Assembly (NCBI GenBank): GCA_021186555.1
Contig: JAJKFL010000005.1
Span: forward strand, 5,278,321 to 5,342,320
Direction: 5' to 3'
Length of the DNA: 64,000 nt
From: Reticulitermes speratus
Lineage: Eukaryota; Arthropoda; Insecta; Blattodea; Rhinotermitidae
Shown piece after piece: positions 1 to 11,704 of the stretch (position 1 is the first letter of the stretch; each line of letters starts with the position of its first letter). The position numbers and the translations under genes were made by a program. Below the pieces are notes generated by a model. That model had not been told where the DNA came from. It was given only the letters and a program-made list of their open reading frames with translations, and searched no databases.

Positions 1-130
1 TCTTTCAGAAGCTGATAGTTGCTCAGCTAACCAAGAAATTCCGTTCCGTTAAGGAAGGCGAAATTTCATCGCCGTGTTCACAACAGACCATGAGCGGTCG
101 CTATCATACGCCAGATAAATCCAATTCAAA
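1..130 (-). mobile_element. LINE-alpha 3' UTR fragment
   Basis: Read on the minus strand, this matches the 3' untranslated tail seen at 31325, 45295, 46905, 51715 and 53900. Shared landmarks are the words for AACAGGTCGTCAGCTAGTCAAGAAATT-like sequence and 'ttcacaacag'. It is diverged and truncated at the window edge, with no coding part retained. Confidence 0.55.
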
Positions 131-177
131 TTACCGCTTCTTTTTACTAGAATTTTGTATGTACTTTATAACTTTGG

Positions 178-457
178 CGGCCGTGGTAGCGTAGTCGGTA
201 TAGCGACTACGCTACCGGCTGGACGGTTGGGGGTTCGAACCCCGGTGGCGCCGAGATTTTCCGTACCCTCAAGACCGGCCCTGTGGCCAATACAGCCTCC
301 CGTACAATAAGTACCGGGTCTCCTTCCCAGGGTTAAAGCGGCCGGAACGTGGCGTTGACCACCCGTTCCGTTCTAGCGCCGAAGTTGTATACGGGTAGAG
401 ATATACCTCTAACTCCACCTCTGTTCCTTTTAGGCCATGTTATAGGATGAACGTTAA
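178..457 (+). mobile_element. SINE-B, full-length
   Basis: A tRNA-derived head has a B box (ggttcgaacccc) and an A-box-like 'tagcgtagtcgg'. It is followed by the family body, which includes 'gtaccgggtct' and 'taaagcggccgg', and by the 'ctccacctctgt' and 'ataggatgaac' end. The same order of blocks recurs at 18896, 49286, 57060 and 58118. The head folds like a tRNA, but the downstream body shows it is a SINE and not a tRNA gene. Confidence 0.85.
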
Positions 458-590
458 GTTCACTTTACAACTCTTTCATGCATGCTGCATCAGACGCGAT
501 CCCTGACTTTAACAACCCAAAATTTCGTTGGGAGAACACGTTGAGATTTCATCTCCTCAACAACCCAACCAGATTTACATTAAATTAAGT

Positions 591-970
591 GTTCAAAAAT
601 CACCAACTAATGCACATAAACTTTTCAATAGTTTATTCTTAAAATACGTATTTAATTTTCAGGAAAACTACAAACTATGTAATCATTTTAACAGCCTTTA
701 ATTCATTTTATAGTAATTTTACGTAATTTTACATACTGTACGAAGTGAGCAATACTAGCCCACTCATATTCTACATATATAAATGTAACCATATATGTAA
801 TAACAATAAGTCTATGCATATTAATCTCCACGACCCCCTGAAGATGGTGGTTTAAACAACCGAAATACGTATAGGGGATTTTAAGAATAAACTATTGAAA
901 AGTTTATGCGCATTAGTTGGTGATTTTTGAACACATCTCATTTGAAAATGCACGGTAGATACAACGTTAA
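591..970 (+). mobile_element. HHR-IR element with hammerhead-like motif and 12-bp TSD
   Basis: The inverted-repeat arms are at about 591-648 and 875-934. The unit is bracketed by the 12-bp direct repeat ATTAAATTAAGT at 579-590 and 971-982. One hammerhead-like motif lies in the right arm (834-877). Downstream comes the tail ATGCACGGT near 949, and the left arm carries the shared CCAACTAATGCAC. It has no coding capacity. TSD length and architecture fit target-primed insertion of a non-autonomous Penelope-like element, which is inference. Confidence 0.75.
834..877 (+). ncRNA. Hammerhead-ribozyme-like motif
   Basis: Stem I is CCCC (834-837) with GGGG (874-877), and the core is CTGAAGA (838-844). 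Stem II is built from GGTGGTT and AACAACC-like halves. GAA (862-864) is followed by stem III ATACGTAT and A873 at the cleavage position. One extra T lies between CTGAAGA and stem II, a deviation shared by most motifs in this window. Cleavage activity is unknown. Confidence 0.6.
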
Positions 971-1272
971 ATTAAATTAAGTATTCGAGGTTTACAATGA
1001 AAATTCGTCGTCCGATTGTAATTTCGACCGACATCGATCCATCACAGCGTATACTGTATGATATACTCCAATCAAACGTTGCCATATTTCTTAAAAGCAA
1101 CGTATACGAAAGCAAAACAAATCCAAATAAGCTTAATGATTCACACAAGCTAATAATATTCATATCCGTAGATTTTATTTAAAATACAGTCGAACTGAGT
1201 TACAACGTCATGAAAACGACTGAATATTTTGTGTCGTTATAAACGAGTGTCGTTATAAACGAGGAGTATAAT

Positions 1273-1548
1273 TTAAAATTGAAATTAAAACCAACTTGAT
1301 GCACCTTCACTATTAAAAATTTTAACAGTACATTAATTAACTCTTAACCCGACATGTTTCGGTAAGGTACCTTACCATCTTCAGGGGTTTTTACTACATT
1401 TAGTTGCGTAGACCATATATAAAACATACACAAGATATGATCCCACAAAGTCTCGTCGCATATAAAGTTTTCATAAATCACTAAAAATCACTAAAACTCG
1501 TTTAAAGAACTCTTAAAAATTTTTAAAAACTGTCAACACATGCAATTA
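1273..1548 (-). mobile_element. HHR element inserted in the pogo-like MITE
   Basis: An exact 11-bp duplication AGGAGTATAAT flanks it (1262-1272 and 1549-1559). The MITE copy at 11071-11100 shows the empty site. It carries a minus-strand hammerhead-like motif (1348-1387) and the subterminal CCAACTTGATGCAC. It is about 270 bp and closely resembles 24466-24735 through the whole body. No long inverted arm is seen, so this is the single-motif form of the group. Confidence 0.8.
1348..1387 (-). ncRNA. Hammerhead-ribozyme-like motif
   Basis: On the minus strand: stem I CCC/GGG, core CTGAAGA, stem II GGTAAGG with CCTTACC, GAAA, stem III ACATGT and C at the cleavage position. The sister copy at 24554 has GGTCAGG with CCTGACC, a compensatory A-U to C-G change. 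Confidence 0.65.
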
Positions 1549-1872
1549 AGGAGTATAATGTTACGGTCAAGAGAGAGGAATTACTTGGTACCACAGAATA
1601 CCTGACGTTATATGCGAGGTGTCGCATAAACCGATGTCGTTATAACCGGGTACGACTGTATTTTTATGTACATTTAAAACAAAGAAAGAAAAAATAATTT
1701 GTATTAAAACAGCCTCTACAGTCCTCAAGGTTTCCTTATTCTATACATTTATTATGTCAGTTAAGAACAGACGTGTGTAGTGAGCCTACAAATCAATATG
1801 GTGAGAAGAGAAACGGCGAAACACTTCAAAACAAAAGAACACACATTCTCCATATAAACGCAGTCATGTTTA

Positions 1873-2362
1873 ATTAATTATTTCATTCCAACAAATGCAT
1901 TACACTATTTTAGTGTTTACTCGTCCCTACATATGTTTCGGCACTCCTTGTGCCATCCTCAGGGGTGTCGTCGAGAGTTCACAGTTTTCAAATGCATCCA
2001 ATTCACTCTCACAACATAAATTCACTATCACTGAATATCACTTATCTTCTTGTTCGTGGTGGTCAGCTTGTCTTGTTTGGTGTTTTATTGAAATTGAATA
2101 ATTAAAATTTTATATTTGAATATAGTTGGAGTATAAAATGTTAAAAGTTATTAATATTTTGTTCGACAGCTCGCTATGTATATTAGTTGTGCGATCAAAT
2201 TTGACCCTGTCTTTTGCTGTGTTGCTGACCGTCCTGTGGTGTCTTGTGTACTCTGTATGTACGGCCATATGTAGGGACAACACTAAAACACTAAAATAGT
2301 GTAGTGCATCTGTTGGAAGAAAATAATTAATTATTAAAATGCACGGTTTATATAATATAAAT
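1873..2362. mobile_element. HHR-IR element with 12-bp TSD
   Basis: The exact repeat CAGTCATGTTTA flanks it (1861-1872 and 2363-2374). Inverted arms run about 1873-1937 and 2268-2340, including the palindromic ACTATTTTAGTGTTT block. The subterminal CCAACAAATGCAT and the tail ATGCACGGT (about 2339) are present. The left arm holds a good minus-strand hammerhead-like motif. The right-arm copy is degenerate and lacks GAAA. A truncated relative lies at 21390. Confidence 0.75.
1923..1967 (-). ncRNA. Hammerhead-ribozyme-like motif
   Basis: Minus strand: CCC/GGG stem I, core CTGAGGA, stem II GGCAC/GTGCC, GAAA, palindromic stem III ACATATGT and A at the cleavage position. The relative at 21436 has G at that position, which would be inactive by the usual rule. 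Confidence 0.6.
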
Positions 2363-2390
2363 CAGTCATGTTTATTACAGAAACAGTTCC

Positions 2391-5300
2391 CCCGGCCTTG
2401 TATACAGCAGGCACATAACTGTCACTTCAACCACAGACACTCATCCCCGGCCTTGTATACAGCAGGCACATAACTGTCACTTCAGCCACAGACGCTCATC
2501 CCCAGCCTTGTATACAGCAGGCACATAACTGTCACTTCAGCCACAGACACTCATCCCCGGCCTTGTATACAGCAGGCACATAACTGTCACTTCAGCCACA
2601 GACACTCATCCCCGGCCTTGTATACAGCAGGCACATAACTGTCACTTCAGCCACAGACACTCATCCCCGGCCTTGTATACAGCAGGCACATAACTGTCAC
2701 TTCAGCCACAGACGCTCATCCCCGGCCTTGCATACAGCAGGCACATAACTGTCACTTCAACCACAGACACTCATCCCCGGCCTTGTATACAGCAGGCACA
2801 TAACTGTCACTTCAGCCACAGACGCTCATCCCCAGCCTTGTATACAGCAGGCACATAACTGTCACTTCAGCCACAGACGCTCATCCCCAGCCTTGCATAC
2901 AGCAGGCACATAACTGTCACTTCAGCCACAGACGCTCATCCCCAGCCTTGTATACAGCAGGCACATAACTGTCACTTCAGCCACAGACGCTCATCCCCGG
3001 CCTTGCATACAGCAGGCACATAACTGTCACTTCAGCCACAGACGCTCATCCCCAGCCTTGCATACAGCAGGCACATAACTGTCACTTCAGCCACAGACGC
3101 TCATCCCCAGCCTTGTATACAGCAGGCACATAACTGTCACTTCAACCACAGAACACTCATCCCGGCCTTGTATACAGCAGGCACATAACTGTCACTTCAG
3201 CCACAGACACTCATCCCCGGCCTTGTATACAGCAGGCACATAACTGTCACTTCAGCCACAGACACTCATCCCCGGCCTTGTATACAGCAGGCACATAACT
3301 GTCACTTCAGCCACAGACGCTCATCCCCGGCCTTGCATACAGCAGACACATAACTGTCACTTCAGCCACAGACACTCATCCCCGGCCTTGTATACAGCAG
3401 GCACATAACTGTCACTTCAACCACAGACACTCATCCCCGGCCTTGTATACAGCAGGCACATAACTGTCACTTCAACCACAGACACTCATCCCCGGCCTTG
3501 TATACAGCAGGCACATAACTGTCACTTCAGCCACAGACACTCATCCCCGGCCTTGTATACAGCAGGCACATAACTGTCACTTCAACCACAGACACTCATC
3601 CCCGGCCTTGTATACAGCAGGCACATAACTGTCACTTCAGCCACAGACGCTCATCCCCAGCCTTGTATACAGCAGGCACATAACTGTCACTTCAGCCACA
3701 GACACTCATCCCCGGCCTTGTATACAGCAGGCACATAACTGTCACTTCAGCCACAGACACTCATCCCCGGCCTTGTATACAGCAGGCACATAACTGTCAC
3801 TTCAGCCACAGACGCTCATCCCCAGCCTTGTATACAGCAGGCACATAACTGTCACTTCAGCCACAGACGCTCATCCCCAGCCTTGTATACAGCAGGCACA
3901 TAACTGTCACTTCAGCCACAGACACTCATCCCGGCCTTGTATACAGCAGGCACATAACTGTCACTTCAGCCACAGACACTCATCCCCGGCCTTGTATACA
4001 ACAGGCACATAACTGTCACTTCAGCCACAGACACTCATCCCCGGCCTTGTATACAGCAGGCACATAACTGTCACTTCAGCCACAGACACTCATCCCCGGC
4101 CTTGTATACAGCAGGCACATAACTGTCACTTCAGCCACAGACACTCATCCCCGGCCTTGTATACAGCAGGCACATAACTGTCACTTCAGCCACAGACACT
4201 CATCCCCGGCCTTGTATACAGCAGGCACATAACTGTCACTTCAGCCACAGACACTCATCCCCGGCCTTGTATACAGCAGGCACATAACTGTCACTTCAGC
4301 CACAGACGCTCATCCCCGGCCTTGCATACAGCAGGCACATAACTGTCACTTCAACCACAGACACTCATCCCCGGCCTTGTATACAGCAGGCACATAACTG
4401 TCACTTCAGCCACAGACGCTCATCCCCAGCCTTGTATACAGCAGGCACATAACTGTCACTTCAACCACAGACACTCATCCCCGGCCTTGTATACAGCAGG
4501 CACATAACTGTCACTTCAGCCACAGACACTCATCCCCGGCCTTGTATACAGCAGGCACATAACTGTCACTTCAGCCACAGACACTCATCCCCGGCCTTGT
4601 ATACAGCAGGCACATAACTGTCACTTCAGCCACAGACGCTCATCCCCGGCCTTGCATACAGCAGACACATAACTGTCACTTCAGCCACAGACACTCATCC
4701 CCGGCCTTGTATACAGCAGGCACATAACTGTCACTTCAACCACAGACACTCATCCCCGGCCTTGTATACAGCAGGCACATAACTGTCACTTCAACCACAG
4801 ACACTCATCCCCGGCCTTGTATACAGCAGGCACATAACTGTCACTTCAGCCACAGACACTCATCCCCGGCCTTGTATACAGCAGGCACATAACTGTCACT
4901 TCAACCACAGACACTCATCCCCGGCCTTGTATACAGCAGGCACATAACTGTCACTTCAGCCACAGACGCTCATCCCAGCCTTGTATACAGCAGGCACATA
5001 ACTGTCACTTCAGCCACAGACGCTCATCCCCAGCCTTGTATACAGCAGGCACATAACTGTCACTTCAGCCACAGACGCTCATCCCCAGCCTTGTATACAG
5101 CAGGCACATAACTGTCACTTCAGCCACAGACACTCATCCCCGGCCTTGTATACAGCAGGCACATAACTGTCACTTCAGCCACAGACACTCATCCCCGGCC
5201 TTGTATACAGCAGGCACATAACTGTCACTTCAGCCACAGACACTCATCCCCGGCCTTGTATACAGCAGGCACATAACTGTCACTTCAGCCACAGACACTC

Positions 5301-8300
5301 ATCCCCGGCCTTGTATACAGCAGGCACATAACTGTCACTTCAGCCACAGACACTCATCCCCGGCCTTGTATACAGCAGGCACATAACTGTCACTTCAGCC
5401 ACAGACACTCATCCCCGGCCTTGTATACAGCAGGCACATAACTGTCACTTCAGCCACAGACCTCATCCCCGGCCTTGTATACAGCAGGCACATAACTGTC
5501 ACTTCAGCCACAGACCTCATCCCCGGCCTTGCATACAGCAGGCACATAACTGTCACTTCAGCCACAGACGCTCATCCCCAGCCTTGTATACAGCAGGCAC
5601 ATAACTGTCACTTCAACCACAGACACTCATCCCCGGCCTTGTATACAGCAGGCACATAACTGTCACTTCAGCCACAGACACTCATCCCCGGCCTTGTATA
5701 CAGCAGGCACATAACTGTCACTTCAGCCACAGACACTCATCCCCGGGCCTTGTATACAGCAGGCACATAACTGTCACTTCAGCCACAGACGCTCATCCCC
5801 GGCCTTGCATACAGCAGACACATAACTGTCACTTCAGCCACAGACACTCATCCCCGGCCTGTATACAGCAGGCACATAACTGTCACTTCAACCACAGACA
5901 CTCATCCCCGGCCTTGTATACAGCAGGCACATAACTGTCACTTCAACCACAGACACTCATCCCCGGCCTTGTATACAGCAGGCACATAACTGTCACTTCA
6001 GCCACAGACACTCATCCCCGGCCTTGTATACAGCAGGCACATAACTGTCACTTCAACCACAGACACTCATCCCCGGCCTTGTATACAGCAGGCACATAAC
6101 TGTCACTTCAGCCACAGACGCTCATCCCCAGCCTTGTATACAGCAGGCACATAACTGTCACTTACTGTCACTTCAGCCACAGACACTCATCCCCGGCCTT
6201 GTAACAGCAGCACATAACTGTCACTTCAGCCACAGACACTCATCCCCGGCCTTGTATACAGCAGGCACAAACTGTCACTTCAGCCACAGACACTCATCCC
6301 CGGCCTTGTATACAGCAGCACATAACTGTCACTTCAGCCACAGACACTCTCCCCGGCCTTGTATACAGCAGGCACATAACTGTCACTTCAGCCCAGACAC
6401 TCATCCCGCCTTGTATACAGCAGGCACATAACTGTCCTTCAGCCACAGACACTCATCCCGGCTTGTATACAGCAGCACATAACTGTCACTTCAGCCACAG
6501 ACCTCATCCCGGCCTTGCATACAGCAGGCACATAACTGTCACTTCAACCACAGAACCATCCCCGCCTTGTATACAGCAGCACATAACTGTCACTTCAGCC
6601 ACAGACGCTCATCCCACCTTGTATACAGCAGGCACATAACTGTCATTCAGCCACAGAACTATCCCCGGCCTTGTATACAGCAGGCACATAACTGTCACTT
6701 CAGCACAGACACTCATCCCGGCCTTGTATACAGCAGCACTAACTGTCACTTCAGCCACAGACACTCATCCCCGCCTTGTATACAGCAGGCACATAACTGT
6801 CACTTCACCACAGACACTCATCCCCGGCCTTGTATACAGCAGGCACATAACTGTCACTTCAGCCACAGACACTCATCCCGGCCTTGTATACAGCAGGCAC
6901 ATAACTGTCACTTCAGCCACAACACTCATCCCCGCCTTGTATACAGCAGGCACATAACTGTCACTTCAGCACAGACACTCATCCCGGCCTTGTATACAGC
7001 AGGCACATAACTGTCACTTCAGCCACAGACGCTCATCCCCGGCCTTGATACAGCAGGCACATAACTGTCACTTCAACCACAGACACTCATCCCCGGCCTT
7101 GTATACAGCAGGCACATAACTGTCACTTCAGCCACAGACGCTCATCCCAGCCTTGTATACAGCAGGCACATAACTGTCACTTCAGCCACAGACGCTCATC
7201 CCCGCCTTGATACAGCAGGCACATAACTGTCACTTCAGCCACAGACCTCATCCCGCCTTGTATACAGCAGGCACATAACTGTCACTTCAGCCACAGACGC
7301 TCATCCCGGCCTTGCATACAGCAGGCACATAACTGTCACTTCAGCCACAGACCTCATCCCCGCCTTGATACAGCAGGCACATAACTGTCACTTCAGCCAC
7401 AGACGCTCATCCCCGCCTTGTATACAGCAGGCACATAACTGTCACTTCAACCACAGACATCATCCCCGGCCTTGTATACAGCAGGCACATAACTGTCACT
7501 TCAGCCACAGACACTCATCCCCGGCCTTGTATACAGCAGGCACATAACTGTCACTTCAGCCACAGACACTCATCCCGGCCTTGTATACAGCAGGCACATA
7601 ACTGTCACTTCAGCCACAGACCTCATCCCCGGCCTTGCATACAGCAGACACATAACTGTCACTTCAGCCACAGACACTCATCCCCGGCCTTGTATACAGC
7701 AGGCACATAACTGTCACTTCAACCACAGACACTCATCCCGGCCTTGTATACAGCAGGCACATAACTGTCACTTCAACCACAGACACTCATCCCCGGCCTT
7801 GTATACAGCAGGCACATAACTGTCACTTCAGCCACAGACACTCATCCCCGGCCTTGTATACAGCAGGCACATAACTGTCACTTCAACCACAGACACTCAT
7901 CCCGGCCTTGTATACAGCAGGCACATAACTGTCACTTCAGCCACAGACGCTCATCCCCAGCCTTGTATACAGCAGGCACATAACTGTCACTTCAGCCACA
8001 GACACTCATCCCGGCCTTGTATACAGCAGGCACATAACTGTCACTTCAGCCACAGACACTCATCCCGGCCTTGTATACAGCAGGCACATAACTGTCACTT
8101 CAGCCACAGACCTCATCCCAGCCTTGTATACAGCAGGCACATAACTGTCACTTCAGCCACAGACGCTCATCCCCGCCTTGTATACAGCAGGCACATAACT
8201 GTCACTTCAGCCACAGACACTCATCCCGGCCTTGTATACAGCAGCACATAACTGTCACTTCAGCCACAGACACTCATCCCCGGCCTTGTATACAGCAGGC

Positions 8301-8717
8301 ACATAACTGTCACTTCAGCCACAGACACTCATCCCCGGCCTTGTATACAGCAGGCACATAACTGTCACTTCAGCCACAGACACTCATCCCCGGCCTTGTA
8401 TACAGCAGGCACATAACTGTCACTTCAGCCACAGACACTCATCCCCGGCCTTGTATACAGCAGGCACATAACTGTCACTTCAGCCACAGACACTCATCCC
8501 CGGCCTTGTATACAGCAGGCACATAACTGTCACTTCAGCCACAGACACTCATCCCCGGCCTTGTATACAGCAGGCACATAACTGTCACTTCAGCCACAGA
8601 CACTCATCCCCGGCCTTGTATACAGCAGGCACATAACTGTCACTTCAGCCACAGACGCTCATCCCCGGCCTTGCATACAGCAGGCACATAACTGTCACTT
8701 CAGCAACAGACACTTAT
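2391..8717. repeat. 55-bp satellite array, about 115 copies
   Basis: The unit is about 55 bp and reads 'ccccggccttgtatacagca' then 'ggcacataactgtcacttca' then 'gccacagacactcat'. Variation sits at few positions (gacact/gacgct, cagcc/caacc, cccgg/cccag, gtatac/gcatac), so neighbouring units can be phased. A marker unit with 'cagcagacac' recurs four times with the same following variant order. About 6170-8280 carries many single-base deletions. Short open frames inside the array are by-products of 54-bp units and not genes. Confidence 0.97.
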
Positions 8718-9014
8718 GCACTTGAAACACGTTGCAGTCACTTTACGCTTCGTAAGACTAAGACGTGTTTGAAATTAAATCGTAGTAACATGTTCCTAGC
8801 AATCAGCTCACTTTCCAATTTCTTAGTTTAGACTACACACCTGGCCTGCGTTCAACCTGATTTCCGTTTAATAGGCAGCGGATTTCACTAATACTCTCTT
8901 CTACTTTTTTTTGTGAAGAAGGGCCCCGCAGCAGAAGCTACGGTCGCACCGCAGCCTTAAGTTTTATTGTACAACCCTGTGATGAAGATATTTTTTTTTT
9001 CGTTTTTCCTTATA
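8718..9014. other. No recognised feature
   Basis: Unique-looking sequence between the satellite end and SINE-E, with T-rich runs near 8905 and 8990. The second run is the tail of the SINE. Confidence 0.5.
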
Positions 9015-9183
9015 ATGGATCACCGGTGGAATGAAACTGACAGGGGTAAACCGAAGTACTCGGGGAAAAACCTGTCCCAGTTCCACTTTGTCCACCACAA
9101 ATCCCACATGGACTGGCCCGGGATAGAACCCGGGCCTCCGCGGTGAGAGGCCGGCGACTAACCGCCTGAGCCATGGCACGGCC
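9015..9183 (-). mobile_element. SINE-E
   Basis: On the minus strand there is a tRNA-like head 'ggccgtgccatggctcaggc' with the B-box-like 'cgggttctatcccgg'. It continues into 'ggatttgtggtggacaaag' and 'ccccgagtacttcgg', and ends in a T/A-rich tail. It is the same family as 19199-19379 and 48409-48545. Confidence 0.8.
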
Positions 9184-9615
9184 CTCTCTGTTACACTTAG
9201 TCGCAACTCTTCTAAATGTCGGTTGACTAGCTTTCAGTTTGCAGCATATAATATTATCTAAAACAGCGCAAGATTCAGCTTGGTGCAGCGCTGGACATAA
9301 GAAAGAAGTTCTTGCAACGGTGCACGTGGACGCCAGTGGTGCCGTATACGCGGCAACCTAACGGTAGTCACTGCGTCAATGTGACGTAATCCTGTGTGAC
9401 ACATGACATTCAAAGCACGCACGATGCACGTGTTCAACCGGTCTAGTAACACAGTCGCTATTCATCTTATCCGACCCCTGCCAATTCCTTGGTTCAGTCA
9501 CTAACAAAGGATAAATTCAGCGAATTTACAGCAAATTTATTTTTGTCCGTTTTAATGTACCCTAAATTGATTCAGATACATTTTATTTATTTGAGGCAAC
9601 CTTGTCTACTCTCAA
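9184..9615. other. No recognised feature
   Basis: I see no repeat family, inverted repeat or credible frame here. Confidence 0.4.
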
Positions 9616-9619
9616 GCCA

Positions 9620-9790
9620 GTAAAGGTAGTTGTCCCTGTGTAAGCCATTCAGGCATAAAGGAGAGTGCAGGTATAGCTCCATTCATTCTTAACCTCGGCA
9701 CTGAATGGAGGTGATAATCAACTTCAGGACCGGGCCACTTTACCTCAAGTATCCACTGTATAGAATGATGCCTGAAATCTACAGCCCGTC
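9620..9790 (-). mobile_element. SINE-B fragment, diverged
   Basis: It contains the minus-strand blocks 'aggtatagctccattcattc', 'ttaacctcggcactg' and a corrupted 'gccactttac'. The tRNA-like head is missing. Confidence 0.6.
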
Positions 9791-9970
9791 TGAAAATTGT
9801 GTAGTGATATAAGTAGGCCTACTGTACCCCTGGCAGGAATCTAGCGCAATTGGCTGGAAATACAATCCGTAGCCTAGTCACTATACCCACCGAAATACGG
9901 TGGCGCCCACTCTAAAGTGAGATATAGCAGGATTACATCCACAAAGTCCCCATTATCTTGCATGACAAAC

Positions 9971-10044
9971 TTCAGAGCGAGTCTCACAAACAGAAATTAA
10001 CTATTAATTCAGAGCGAGTCTCACAAACAGAAATTAACTAGTAA
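9971..10044. repeat. 37-bp tandem duplication
   Basis: Two adjacent copies (9971-10007 and 10008-10044) begin 'ttcagagcgagtctcacaaa'. They are nearly identical, differing by one base near the end (ctattaa versus ctagtaa). It is a recent local duplication in otherwise unique sequence. Confidence 0.85.
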
Positions 10045-10341
10045 ATACAGACTACCCGGTATGTAATTCCGTATGGTATTGTAAACATTTGGCAATATTT
10101 GCAAATTACTTTCTCGACCTTCAGCATATCAGAGTATATTTATATCGTATTACGCGACGCCATATACTGAAAAGCATTATTCTTGGACCATAAGTTTTCG
10201 TTCATAGATATTAATTCATGTAATCCTACTGTGTTCACAAATTTAGCTTTTCGGAAGTTGGTAACAATTCCACCTACTAAAATTAGTTCTTTTTGCAGAA
10301 CTACGTCTGTATTTATAAAAAAAACTATTTTCTAGAAGTAC
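10045..10341. other. No recognised feature
   Basis: AT-rich flank of SINE-A. Nothing is supported. Confidence 0.4.
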
Positions 10342-10353
10342 ATCTTAATTTGT

Positions 10354-10616
10354 GCCGATCACAGTGGTAGAGCGGTCTACGTCGTGGGTATGCGACAACT
10401 CGCCTGCTGGGATTGTGGGTTCGAATCCTGCCGGGGACATAGACGTCTGCCTCTTGTAAATGTTGCGAGTTGTCAAGTAGAGGTCTCTCTGCGTCGGGCT
10501 GATCACTCATCCAGAGAAGTCCTACCGAGTGTGGTGTGTCTCAGTGTGATTGTGAATCCTCGATAATGAGGCGGCCCTGGCCCACTACGGGCTTTTGAGC
10601 CATGGGGGGGGGGGAA
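10354..10616 (+). mobile_element. SINE-A with 12-bp TSD
   Basis: The tRNA-derived head has the B box GGGTTCGAATCCTGC. The family body follows ('gtagaggtctctctgcgtcg', 'gtcctaccgagtgtggtgtg'), then an end at 'gagccatgg' plus a G/A run. ATCTTAATTTGT flanks it (10342-10353 and about 10617-10628). Confidence 0.92.
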
Positions 10617-10629
10617 ATCTTAATTTGTG

Positions 10630-10990
10630 TACAGGTTGTTAGTGAACAATTCTGTGCAACATTCTATGAGACTGCAAGCAGCAGATAATGTAGAAAGTTA
10701 ACGAAGTCACAGTTTCGTAATATTGTGGGGGCTGGCAGTGAGCCTACGCTGTTCCACGATTTCTCGTTCCAATGTGTACTGAACTGTTACCTGCTGCAAG
10801 CATTCAGACTCGCTGAGTGAGACAGATGGGTGGGTGACTGGCCTTTCGCTGCCCGTGAGGTCATGAACTAATATGACGTAAGAACGACGAGAAGAAAATG
10901 GAACTAATGTAGGCTATTTGTAAGTCTTTTGGTTTGTGGAAATCCTGGAACACCTGGTGGAAGGGTGTACTTAATTACTCACATGTATAA
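10630..10990. other. No recognised feature
   Basis: Unannotated sequence up to the MITE at 10994. Confidence 0.4.
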
Positions 10991-10993
10991 ATA

Positions 10994-11179
10994 CAGTCGA
11001 ACTCGGTTATAACGCCATGAAAGGTACTGAATATTTTGTGTCGTTATAAGCGAGTGATGTTATAACCGAGAAATATAATGTTATGGTTAACAGTGAGGGA
11101 AAAAATTGGTACCACAGAATATCTGACGTTATAGACGAGGTGTCGTATAAACCGATGTCGTTATAACCGGGTTTGACTG
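10994..11179. mobile_element. pogo/Tigger-like MITE, intact 186 bp
   Basis: Terminal inverted repeats CAGTCGAACTCGGTTATAAC and the complement of CAGTCAAACCCGGTTATAAC are flanked by TA (10992-10993 and 11180-11181). Internal GTTATAA blocks repeat in both orientations. It serves as the empty-site reference for the split copy at 1187-1658. Confidence 0.85.
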
Positions 11180-11349
11180 TACGTAGCTGCGGAATTGTAC
11201 GCACCTTACACATATACAACTAAAGAAATTTCATGTTAAGGCAATCCATGAGGTAATGCCCTCTTCACGGTACAGGCAGCCGCAGCAAATCATGCAAGGA
11301 ATAAAATACGTCAAACCTTCAGTACGGCTATGACCGCCTTTCTGTGTCT

Positions 11350-11455
11350 CAGGCGTTCAGTCTGGGTCTCAGCACGGAGTCACGAGTTCGATACAGATCA
11401 GTGCATGTGGAATTTGTGGTAGACAGTCTTTCCCTGAGCACTTTGGGTGTCTTCC
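11350..11455 (+). mobile_element. Possible SINE-E fragment
   Basis: 'ggcgttcagtctgggtctca', 'cacgagttcgatacagatc' and 'gtgcatgtggaatttgtggt' follow the SINE-E order (head, B box, 'catgtgggatttgtggtgg'). It is strongly diverged. Confidence 0.4.
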
Positions 11456-11470
11456 AGTCAGTATTTACGT

Positions 11471-11690
11471 GATATCAGACTTCCGCCGCGGTGTAAATTA
11501 GATCTTCGCTCTTCTGGGATGTTACACAGCGTAGATTGGTGGTCAGTTACCGCCGTTTCGGGACAACCTATTGGTCCCATCTTAAAGGGTTTTGGACTGC
11601 TTGACCCCTGAAGATGGGGCCGATAAGTTTTCCCGAATCGTCGGTAACTAAGTACCAATCTACGGTAACATCCCAGAAGAGCGAAGATCC
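11471..11690 (-). mobile_element. HHR-IR element, GTCCC family
   Basis: Inverted ends 'gatcttcgctcttctggga' (11501) and 'tcccagaagagcgaagatc' (to 11689) enclose two opposed motifs. The right-arm motif reads CCCTGAAGATGGGGCC through TTCCCGAATCGTCGGT, so GAAA is mutated to GAAT. The left-hand tail 'cagacttccgccgcgg' matches the tail of 46056-46291. The family is also seen at 52745-52999. Confidence 0.65.
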
Positions 11691-11704
11691 CAGTTATTAT
11701 TTCA

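Larger units (their letters stand above)
1187..1658. mobile_element. pogo/Tigger-like MITE, split by an insertion
   Basis: Terminal inverted repeats start CAGTCGAACTGAGTTACAAC and end with the complement of CAGTCGTACCCGGTTATAAC. TA flanks both ends (1185-1186 and 1659-1660). The body matches the intact 186-bp copy at 10994-11179. The excess length is explained by an HHR element inserted at 1273-1548. TIR type and TA target suggest a Tc1/mariner pogo-like family. Confidence 0.8.

Noticed and set aside
997..1182. Overlapping 61- and 63-codon frames on opposite strands
   Set aside because: Short, antisense to each other, no motif, lying between two mobile elements.
6567..7010. 147-codon open frame of repeated HITVTSA/HNCHFSH-type peptides
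   Set aside because: It lies in the 55-bp satellite. The frame stays open only where one-base losses make 54-bp units. Elsewhere a TAA in each unit closes all frames.
2391..8717. CRISPR-like regular repeats
   Set aside because: Units are contiguous near-identical 55-mers with no unique spacers, in a eukaryotic context.
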